Positions 57,528-64,000 of a stretch of 64,000 nt of DNA are shown in pieces (position 1 is the stretch's first letter; each line of letters opens with the position of its first letter). Under the pieces are notes generated by a model that searched no databases, had not been told where the DNA came from, and worked only from the letters and a program-made list of their open reading frames with translations. This DNA comes from Shewanella phaeophyticola (GTDB lineage Bacteria > Pseudomonadota > Gammaproteobacteria > Enterobacterales > Shewanellaceae): positions 3,348,001-3,412,000 of the forward strand of contig NZ_JAODOQ010000001.1 in the NCBI RefSeq assembly GCF_025398315.1, given 5' to 3'. A program made the translations under genes and the position numbers.

Positions 57528-58256
57528 TTATTTTAACTGCCTGCCACCATCTACAGCATAACTGCGGCCAGTCACATAATGGCTGCTTTGTAGATAATCG
57601 ATAAGGCTGATAATTTCATTGTTGCCAGCTTCTTTAGGCAAAATCGCTTTCGCTAATGCTTTGACTTTATAAGCATCATCGTCGTGCTCATTAAATAGAA
57701 TCATCGCGGGTGCAATCGAGTTCACTTTAACGTGTGGCGCGAGTAAGCTGGCAAAAGACAAGGTCATATTATGCAATGCCGCTTTACTGGCCGCATAAGC
57801 AATGTGTTTTTTACTGCCCTTCTCGGCGACATAATCTGTCATATGAATAATATTGCTGGCACCTATGCTGTCGTCATTGGTTTTAGCGGCAGCAACCAAC
57901 AATGGCGCTAATGCAAGGTTGATTTGATAAGGCGCAGACACATGAATTTGCATCATTCTTGCCATGGTGTCACTTGAGCTTAAACCGTTATTGTCTGGCA
58001 GCCAGTCTGAGGCGTTGTGGATAATGGTATCAAGACGGTCATGATGTTCATTGATCTGGGCAATTAATGCCTCAATTGCTGTAGGGTCAGTTAAGTCGCA
58101 CGAATGTAAGCTTGCGCCTAGTTTACCTAACTGCTCAATGCTGTCGTAATGAGTACGATAAGTGCCAATAACATGATGACCCTGAGCCAAATAATACTTA
58201 GCCAGCGCATAACCAATGCGCTTACCTACACCGGTGATCAGTATTGTGCGTTCCAT
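57528..58256 (-). CDS. folM: dihydromonapterin reductase
   Basis: A 242-residue short-chain dehydrogenase with the NADP motif TGVGKRIGYALA (8-19), N-A-S in IIHNASDWL, and the catalytic YAASKAAL. The GKRIG pattern and context with folE and folX mark it as FolM, which reduces dihydromonapterin to tetrahydromonapterin, the pterin cofactor of phenylalanine hydroxylase. It is the third gene of a leftward folX-folE-folM cluster, separated from folE by 189 bp. Confidence 0.88.
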   Translation of the reverse strand: MERTILITGVGKRIGYALAKYYLAQGHHVIGTYRTHYDSIEQLGKLGASLHSCDLTDPTAIEALIAQINEHHDRLDTIIHNASDWLPDNNGLSSSDTMARMMQIHVSAPYQINLALAPLLVAAAKTNDDSIGASNIIHMTDYVAEKGSKKHIAYAASKAALHNMTLSFASLLAPHVKVNSIAPAMILFNEHDDDAYKVKALAKAILPKEAGNNEIISLIDYLQSSHYVTGRSYAVDGGRQLK

Positions 58257-58445
58257 AATGCTCTCTTTATGTTTGGTTAATGACTTAGCCTAAAACTTAT
58301 CATAAGCAAATTAAGTGCTTATGATAAGCATTTATCATAAGTGTTAAGGATTAAACTTTTAATACAGCGCTTGCAGCCTAAAAAAATGACCTCAACTCGG
58401 AAGCGTGTTGAGGCCACTAACTAAATTGAAGTAAACCGTATAACA

Positions 58446-59114
58446 TTACGCTAAAAATTCAGCACGACTCGCTGGATTCGCTTTAAAACAACCGCCAAGC
58501 GCCGTGGTTTGGGTGCTTGATGAGGTGTCCATAATGCCGCGGGATTTAACGCAGTAATGGGTGGCATTAATGCTTACCGCAACATCGTCGGTTTCAAGTA
58601 AAGTTTGCAACGCCACTAATATTTGCTGGGTGAGACGTTCTTGCACCTGCGGACGTTGGGCAAAAAAGCGCACAATACGGTTAATTTTAGATAAGCCAAT
58701 AATGTTGCCTTTAGGAATATAAGCCACCTTAGCCAAGCCATCGATGGTAATAAAGTGATGCTCGCATGTACTCACCACACTGATATTGCTAATTTTCACC
58801 ATTTCTTCGACACCCATTTTATTGTCAATTTGGGTGATTTTAGGAAAGTTAGCATAATCAAGGCCGGAGAAAATCTCGTTGACGTACATTTTAGCAATAC
58901 GATGTGGGGTTTCAGCTAAGCTATCGTTGCTTAAATCAAGCCCAAGCGTTGAGACGACTTCTGTCATTAAGCCTTTAATGCGTTGATATTTTTGCTCGCT
59001 GGTCATCTCACTTGGGATAAGAGGCGTTTCAAGACCATGGGCAAGCAACGCTTGTTGAACTTTTAGTGCCTCGGCAGACAATTCTGCGCGAGTTATGTCA
59101 TTAATGGTGGTCAT
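58446..59114 (-). CDS. folE: GTP cyclohydrolase I
   Basis: A 222-residue enzyme that converts GTP to dihydroneopterin triphosphate. The zinc/active-site blocks are [12 protein letters not shown] and [14 protein letters not shown], with [23 protein letters not shown] between them. Length equals that of E. coli FolE. It starts 21 bp after folX. Confidence 0.97.
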   Translation of the reverse strand: MTTINDITRAELSAEALKVQQALLAHGLETPLIPSEMTSEQKYQRIKGLMTEVVSTLGLDLSNDSLAETPHRIAKMYVNEIFSGLDYANFPKITQIDNKMGVEEMVKISNISVVSTCEHHFITIDGLAKVAYIPKGNIIGLSKINRIVRFFAQRPQVQERLTQQILVALQTLLETDDVAVSINATHYCVKSRGIMDTSSSTQTTALGGCFKANPASRAEFLA

Positions 59115-59135
59115 AATAACATCCTTAATAATAGA

Positions 59136-59498
59136 TTAGGATTGATACTCTAAAGACAAAGAAACAGAGTCGGCAAAACGCAATGCATGGGGTTTATCGA
59201 TAGTCACTCGGGCTAAGGTTACGCTTGGATGCTCACGACAAATGTCGAGCACATCAGCCACCAGTTTTTCGAGTAATAAGAAACGGCCTTCTTCGACATG
59301 CTGAATCACTTTTTTGGTGATCACTTTGTAGTTTAGCGCATCGGCGACATCGTCGGTTTGAAACGATCGATCTGCTGGGTAGTGGATCTCTATGTTGATC
59401 ACCACATCTTGCTGCTTTTCGCGCTCTTCTTGATTAAACCCAATAAAGGTGCGTAAACGTAAGTTGGTGACGTTAATAATAGCTTGGCTTAATGGCAT
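59136..59498 (-). CDS. folX: dihydroneopterin triphosphate 2'-epimerase
   Basis: A 120-residue tunnel-fold protein. It follows E. coli FolX closely ([53 protein letters not shown]) and not FolB. It epimerises dihydroneopterin triphosphate to dihydromonapterin triphosphate, the step between FolE and FolM. It is first in the cluster. Confidence 0.93.
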   Translation of the reverse strand: MPLSQAIINVTNLRLRTFIGFNQEEREKQQDVVINIEIHYPADRSFQTDDVADALNYKVITKKVIQHVEEGRFLLLEKLVADVLDICREHPSVTLARVTIDKPHALRFADSVSLSLEYQS

Positions 59499-59665
59499 TA
59501 TTTAGCCCTAGTGGATTGTTTTTAAGCTATACGCCTGGATGAAATAAAAAGATCATAAATCTAAAACGATCATGCTGATCGCTAAATCCCATTCACAAAA
59601 GGTAAACTAGTTTGCACTTTAATGCGTAGAATAGTCACAGCAACGCTATTGGCACGAGGTAAATA

Positions 59666-60055
59666 ATGGAACTAACAATATTTTACGATGGCACTTGCCC
59701 GCTGTGCCTCAATGAAATGCAACAATTAAAGCGCTACGACCAGTTAAATCGTATCGCTCTTGAAGACATTAATGCCGCAGACATCAAGCAACGATTTCCT
59801 GATTTAGATGTAGAGCAAGCCAATACCATACTGCATGGCCTGCAAGCCGATGGCACCTGGCTTTATGGTTTAGATGTTACCGCCAAAGCGTGGGGGTTAA
59901 CAGGCAAACATTGCTGGATAAAAATGCTGCGCCTGCCAGTGATTAAACCCGTTGCCGATAAAGCTTACCTAACATTTGCCCGCAATCGCTACCGGATATC
60001 GTATTTACTCACCGGGCAAAAGCGCTGCGACACAGGCAGTTGTAAGGTTAAATAA
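59666..60055 (+). CDS. DCC-family thiol-disulfide oxidoreductase
   Basis: A 129-residue member of the DUF393/DCC family, named for the D-C-C motif seen here as YDGTCPLCLNEM (8-19). The two cysteines are spaced as CxxC, suggesting a thioredoxin-like redox role. The GLDVTAKAW and late RYRISYLLTG segments fit the family. It ends 10 bp before the next gene, with which it is likely co-transcribed. Confidence 0.85.
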   Translation: MELTIFYDGTCPLCLNEMQQLKRYDQLNRIALEDINAADIKQRFPDLDVEQANTILHGLQADGTWLYGLDVTAKAWGLTGKHCWIKMLRLPVIKPVADKAYLTFARNRYRISYLLTGQKRCDTGSCKVK

Positions 60056-60065
60056 AGGGGGTTGT

Positions 60066-60926
60066 ATGAGTGAACCCACTTCAGCCCAGACCTTTATTGT
60101 AATTGGCGCGTCATCCTTTATTGCCAAAGCATTTATAGAGCAAGCCTGTCATCAACACGCTGGGCAACAGCAGCAAAACTTAACTGTCGCAGAGCCGTTG
60201 CAAATCATTACGATTAGCCGTCAGGCCAGCATTAAATTGCCTGAACTAATGGGCATTGAACTAACTGACTGTGAACTAACAGGCAATATTAATCACCAGC
60301 ATTTTAATTGTGATTATCAACAAGCCTCAATAGAACAATGTGTTACCGACATTGCGGCCATTGCAGGTAACGTGACACGCATAGTGATGTGTAATGGTAT
60401 TTTGCACAGTAAAAACCAGCACATCAGCACAAATGAGCCTGGCTTAATGCCAGAAAAACGCATTGAAGATATTGATGCACATTCATTAGAGCAGCTGTTT
60501 TATACCAACAGTATTGTGCCGATGTTATGGCTCAGCGCCCTCACCCCATTGTTATCGCAACCGCGCCACAAAGTCAGCGGTGAGCAAAAATGTGTTATCA
60601 GCATATTGAGTGCCAGAGTCGGCAGTATTTCAGATAATCGCCTCGGCGGTTGGTATGGTTATCGCGCCTCAAAAGCAGCATTAAACATGCTCATTAAAAC
60701 CACTGCAGTGGAATATGCTAGACGCCTTAAACGCGTCAAACTCATTGCGTTTCACCCAGGCACTACTGACACACCATTATCAAAACCGTTTCAAGCCAAC
60801 GTACCTCAAGGCAAGCTTTTTACCCCAGCCTTTGTCGCCAACCAATTGCACCAGATTATGGATAGCATTGAGCCCGATGGCGAAGCCAGCTACCTCGACT
60901 GGCAAGGCGAGCCGATCAACTGGTAA
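60066..60926 (+). CDS. short-chain dehydrogenase (CsgA-like)
   Basis: A 286-residue SDR protein with an atypical N-terminal nucleotide site (VIGASSFIAKAFIEQA), N-G at CNGIL, catalytic YRASKAALNM and a following HPGTTDTPLSKPF. It resembles the C-factor/CsgA group. ATG 60066 follows AAAGGGGG. An unusual glycine pattern in the cofactor loop (GASSFIA in place of GxxxGIG) suggests altered cofactor binding. Substrate unknown. Confidence 0.8.
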   Translation: MSEPTSAQTFIVIGASSFIAKAFIEQACHQHAGQQQQNLTVAEPLQIITISRQASIKLPELMGIELTDCELTGNINHQHFNCDYQQASIEQCVTDIAAIAGNVTRIVMCNGILHSKNQHISTNEPGLMPEKRIEDIDAHSLEQLFYTNSIVPMLWLSALTPLLSQPRHKVSGEQKCVISILSARVGSISDNRLGGWYGYRASKAALNMLIKTTAVEYARRLKRVKLIAFHPGTTDTPLSKPFQANVPQGKLFTPAFVANQLHQIMDSIEPDGEASYLDWQGEPINW

Positions 60927-61053
60927 CCACTCATTGATAAAATGGCTCAATACATACTCATTGACTGATGTTATATGGTACTAAGGTGCCAATTAAATTG
61001 TGCCTAAATTACTTTACCCTGAAAGTACTAAATTGGATTGAGGAACCGATACT

Positions 61054-61855
61054 ATGTCGACGTTAAACACGGGACTAAAAGGGAAAGTAGCACTGATCAC
61101 CGGCTCAACAAGCGGTATAGGCTTGGCCACTGCACATGTACTGGCTGAACAAGGTTGCCATATCGTATTACATGGTTTGATGACCCAAGATGAAGGAACG
61201 ACATTAGCCGCTGAATTTGCGACTAAATACCAAATAAATACCTGTTTTAGCAATGCCGATTTAAGAGACCCTGGCTGTATACATGAGTTTATGGATGTGG
61301 CCGTGGGTACAATTAGGCACTATTGATATTTTAGTCAATAACGCAGGCATTCAACACACTCAAGATGTGGCCAACTTTCCGATTGAAAAGTGGAACGACA
61401 TCATTGCAATTAACCTATCTTCTGCATTTCATACCATCCAAAAAGTCGTGCCTGCAATGGCCAATAAACAGTGGGGACGAATTATTAATATTGCCTCTGT
61501 ACATGGCTTAGTGGGTTCGGCAAATAAAGTGGCATATTGCGCGGCAAAACACGGCATTGTGGGTTTAACCAAAGTGGTGGCCATTGAGTGTGCAGAGCAA
61601 GGCATTACGGTTAATGCGATATGCCCAGGCTGGGTTGATACACCGCTTATCGGCAAACAAATTGACGGTATAGCAAGTGATAAAAATCTGAGTTATGACG
61701 AGGCTAAATATCAACTGGTTACCGCAAAACAACCCTTACCAGAAATGCTAGCACCAAGACAAATTGGCGAGTTTGTATTGTTTCTTTGTGGCGGTGCGGC
61801 AAAAGGCATTACCGGCGCAGCATTACCCATGGATGGCGCTTGGACTGCCCAATAA
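61054..61855 (+). pseudogene. 3-hydroxybutyrate dehydrogenase-like SDR, frameshifted
   Basis: An SDR with TGSTSGIGLATAHVLAEQG (16-34), NNAGIQH, catalytic YCAAKHGIVGLTK and NAICPGWVDTPL. It matches D-3-hydroxybutyrate dehydrogenase (266 residues after repair). An extra A at about 61315 (ACAATTAGGC) breaks the frame just before TIDILVNNAG. It is monocistronic, followed by a terminator. Error or recent mutation cannot be told apart. Confidence 0.85.
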
Positions 61856-61900
61856 GCTTGGGGTTATTGATTTATAGCAGGTAATCTCATATTAAATGTT

Positions 61901-61930
61901 AGTCCTTATTTATACACATAAGGGCTTTTT
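61901..61930 (+). terminator. intrinsic terminator
   Basis: AGTCCTTAT (61901-61909) pairs with ATAAGGGCT (61918-61926), with one G-T pair, followed by a T-run. It ends the SDR transcript. Confidence 0.8.
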
Positions 61931-61963
61931 AATGCCTAAACAAATAGACTGTGGGTAATGCGG

Positions 61964-62902
61964 TTAAACCTTAGCCATAAACTCAGCGATGTGTTGATAG
62001 GTTGCCATGCATTCATCTTTCACTACATCGTGCAGCAACATATAAGCGTGGATCATACCGTCGAACGAATGATGCTCTACCTCAACGCCGGCTGCAGTTA
62101 ACGCATTAGCATAAGCGATACCCTCATCCCGAAGTGGATCGCAGCCTGCAGTAAAAATAAGGGTTTTAGGTAACTGCGCAGTGATGACCCCAAACAAAGG
62201 TGAAGCCTGTTTAATGATATCGGCATCAGTCGATTGAAAATACTGATCGAAATACCACTTTATGCGAGTTGTTTCGAGTAAGAACCCTGTGCCATTACTG
62301 TCTAATGATGGGCTAATTAATGTGTAATCTACGCTCGGATAAATGAGAATTTGTTGGTCGATGTTAATCCGTTTATCGGTCAAACTTTTCATGCTTAAAC
62401 TAGTGCAAATTGCGCCACCAGCACTGTCACCAATAATCGTAATCTCGGGCAAATACTTAACATCATCGAGTAACTCTGCGTAATGAATTAATGCATATTC
62501 GCAATCATCGATGCCCGCTGGATAAGGATATTCTGGTGCCAATCTATACTCTACCGATATCACTACGCACTGAGCAATACTGGCAAGATGACGGCAAATA
62601 GGGTCATAAAGATCAACACTGCCACACATATGCCCACCACCATGAAAATGCAATAACACGGGCAAAGCGTTCTTTGGGGCTGGGCTATAGACTCTAACAG
62701 GAATACTTCGGTCGGCTAAGGTAAGGGTTTTATCTGTAATGTAGCTTAGAGCAGGCGCATCACTCATTAGTGCGCCCAGTTTATTTAGATTTTCGCGCAA
62801 TATTGTTGGAGTAAATTGAATATTATTTTGCTTAGCCAAAGCAATGTTGCTGTTAGCTAAGGCGAGAAAATCAGTGAGTTTAGGGGAAACGGTGCCGCGC
62901 AT
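61964..62902 (-). CDS. HSL-family alpha/beta hydrolase (esterase)
   Basis: A 312-residue esterase of the hormone-sensitive-lipase group. The oxyanion-hole motif HGGGH lies in LLHFHGGGHMCGS, the nucleophile is Ser in GDSAGGA, the acid Asp in TAGCDPLRDEG, and the histidine in SFDGMIHAYMLL. There is no signal peptide, so it is cytoplasmic. Its start overlaps the stop of the preceding MFS gene, so the two are co-transcribed. Confidence 0.88.
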   Translation of the reverse strand: MRGTVSPKLTDFLALANSNIALAKQNNIQFTPTILRENLNKLGALMSDAPALSYITDKTLTLADRSIPVRVYSPAPKNALPVLLHFHGGGHMCGSVDLYDPICRHLASIAQCVVISVEYRLAPEYPYPAGIDDCEYALIHYAELLDDVKYLPEITIIGDSAGGAICTSLSMKSLTDKRINIDQQILIYPSVDYTLISPSLDSNGTGFLLETTRIKWYFDQYFQSTDADIIKQASPLFGVITAQLPKTLIFTAGCDPLRDEGIAYANALTAAGVEVEHHSFDGMIHAYMLLHDVVKDECMATYQHIAEFMAKV

Positions 62903-64000
62903 TAGGTTAACTCCTTTGTTTTTCCTGTTTCAGGTAAAAAATAGCTGCCCACAAACACAGTAGCGGTGAGTCCCGTAATCATCAAAAATGAACTGGTGTA
63001 ACTGCCGTTATTCATATCCACTAACTTGCCAAATATCCACAAAACAATGGTCGACACGAGATAACTAATCGACCAGAACAAACTAAACACCACAGTAATT
63101 TTTTGTCCTGTCATCTTTGGTAACTCATGAGGAATAGACACTAATGCAGTTATGGGGAAAAAGATAAAAAAGCCTAAGACTATCGCACACAAAATTTGTA
63201 ATACCGGATGAGAACTAAAAGATAAACCCAGCACGGTGACAAAAATGATCAGCCCACTTAAGCGAATAATAGGTAGACGTAATGGATGTTTGCGGCTGTA
63301 TAACATCCCTGCGATGGTGCCTATAATGCCAAAACCAATTACCCACTTACTTTGACTAATACCCGCTTGCGGGTAAAACGTAAATAAACAAATATAAAAA
63401 GACAACAAACCAGAATAAGTAAACGCATAGGCCCAATTAAATTTATCTTTTAGTCCATCAATGTAACCATATTCTGTGGGTTCAGATCCCGCGGCGTGAT
63501 TAACCTCAGCCGGAGAGTCAAACTTTACTAGCATCCACAGGATGGCAAGCACCAAACTGGCAAGCGAAAACAACACTAGGCTGCTTTTCCAGCCGCCGGT
63601 GATGTCATTAATGCTGGTCATGCCCCAGAGTACAATCGCAGTGCCAACGTTAAAAGCCACCGCATTTAAGCCATTTATCAACGGGCGTTCGGTGGGGGCA
63701 AACCATTGCATCACAATCGGGTTAAAGTAAACAATCATAAAGGCGCCACCTAAACCCATTAAAAATCGACTCGCCAATAGCAGTTCGTAATGAGTTGCGT
63801 AAGGGGTGACAATGCCAACAACGATTAATAATGAGGCGAATAAAAAAGCATATTTAACCCCCACTTTCACCGCTAAATAAGCTGCGCCAAATGTACCAAC
63901 AATTTTGGCTAACGTTACCGCGCCACTAATAAAACTGGCAGAGGCTAAGCTATCAATGTGCATTGAAGCCATGATGTTGCTCATGCTGGCTGTTCCGCCA
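62902..64000 (-). CDS. MFS transporter, 5' end beyond the window
   Basis: About 365 visible residues of a major facilitator superfamily transporter. The reading frame is open to the window edge and the first helix is missing, so it starts outside. ASRFLMGLGGAFMIVYFNPIVMQWFAPTERPLINGLN is the loop 4-5 region of the anion/organic acid or NarK/CynX-like branch. It is coupled to the esterase by a one-base overlap of stop and start, suggesting uptake of a compound that the esterase then hydrolyses. Substrate unknown. Confidence 0.85.
   Translation of the reverse strand, partial: GGTASMSNIMASMHIDSLASASFISGAVTLAKIVGTFGAAYLAVKVGVKYAFLFASLLIVVGIVTPYATHYELLLASRFLMGLGGAFMIVYFNPIVMQWFAPTERPLINGLNAVAFNVGTAIVLWGMTSINDITGGWKSSLVLFSLASLVLAILWMLVKFDSPAEVNHAAGSEPTEYGYIDGLKDKFNWAYAFTYSGLLSFYICLFTFYPQAGISQSKWVIGFGIIGTIAGMLYSRKHPLRLPIIRLSGLIIFVTVLGLSFSSHPVLQILCAIVLGFFIFFPITALVSIPHELPKMTGQKITVVFSLFWSISYLVSTIVLWIFGKLVDMNNGSYTSSFLMITGLTATVFVGSYFLPETGKTKELT

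Noticed and set aside
1..64000. CRISPR arrays, tRNA or rRNA genes
   Set aside because: No regularly spaced repeats and no cloverleaf or rRNA-like sequence were noticed. The only structured RNA recognised is 6S RNA.

Overview
The window looks like a chromosomal segment of a marine gammaproteobacterium, most probably Shewanella. The reasons are the trmH, NqrM, zapA-6S RNA-fau, ygfB-ubiH-ubiI-gcvTHP and folX-folE-folM neighbourhoods, the long-form isocitrate lyase, and the abundance of small periplasmic tetrahaem cytochromes paired with Tat-exported flavoprotein reductases. Genus is inferred from gene content only; there is no rRNA in the window.

Layout. 1-6243: ordinary genes (cold-shock protein, RRF_GI protein, trmH, thioesterase, nqrM, DsbA-like, LysE, DUF3297, serine hydrolase). 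6244-10358: an insertion bounded by a 194-bp direct duplication of the 3' end of the serine hydrolase. It carries a four-gene operon (ferritin-like di-iron protein, styrene-oxide-isomerase-like haem membrane protein, rubredoxin, rubredoxin reductase) and a divergent, frameshifted AraC regulator. 10686-12481: a decayed Bcr/CflA pump with its MarR regulator and a palindromic operator. 12686-19145: a GntR regulator, a Tat flavoprotein reductase, a tetrahaem cytochrome, an OprD porin and a tannase/feruloyl esterase. 19320-29529: a second, analogous respiratory module (tetrahaem cytochrome, Tat flavoprotein, outer-membrane channel) with a sigma-54 promoter and an upstream palindrome. Its sigma-54 activator is broken by an IS3-family insertion and a frameshift. 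The block lies between two copies (one truncated) of a CBM9-like gene and carries two IS copies in inverted orientation.

29799-35328: glyoxylate shunt (glcB, a LysR regulator, aceA) with a MITE-like element 3 bp after the glcB stop. 35576-41174: a NERD protein, then an AT-rich three-gene operon of a very large TPR-like histidine kinase and two receiver proteins, the second carrying a transmembrane tail. This matches the architecture of the Detocs anti-phage system with a membrane effector in place of the usual nucleosidase. 41831-46180: an OmpA-like barrel, an S9 peptidase and a lipoprotein. 46354-55993: glycine cleavage system, ubiquinone hydroxylases, ygfB, zapA, 6S RNA, fau. 56067-64000: metY, tetrahydromonapterin genes, a DCC protein, two SDRs, an HSL-type esterase and an MFS transporter cut by the window end.

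Many genes are broken by a single inserted base (AraC, Bcr/CflA twice, tannase, sigma-54 activator, S9 peptidase, gcvP twice, bdhA-like) and ubiH by a net loss of one. Because core genes are hit as well, sequencing or assembly error is a serious alternative to real decay throughout the window.
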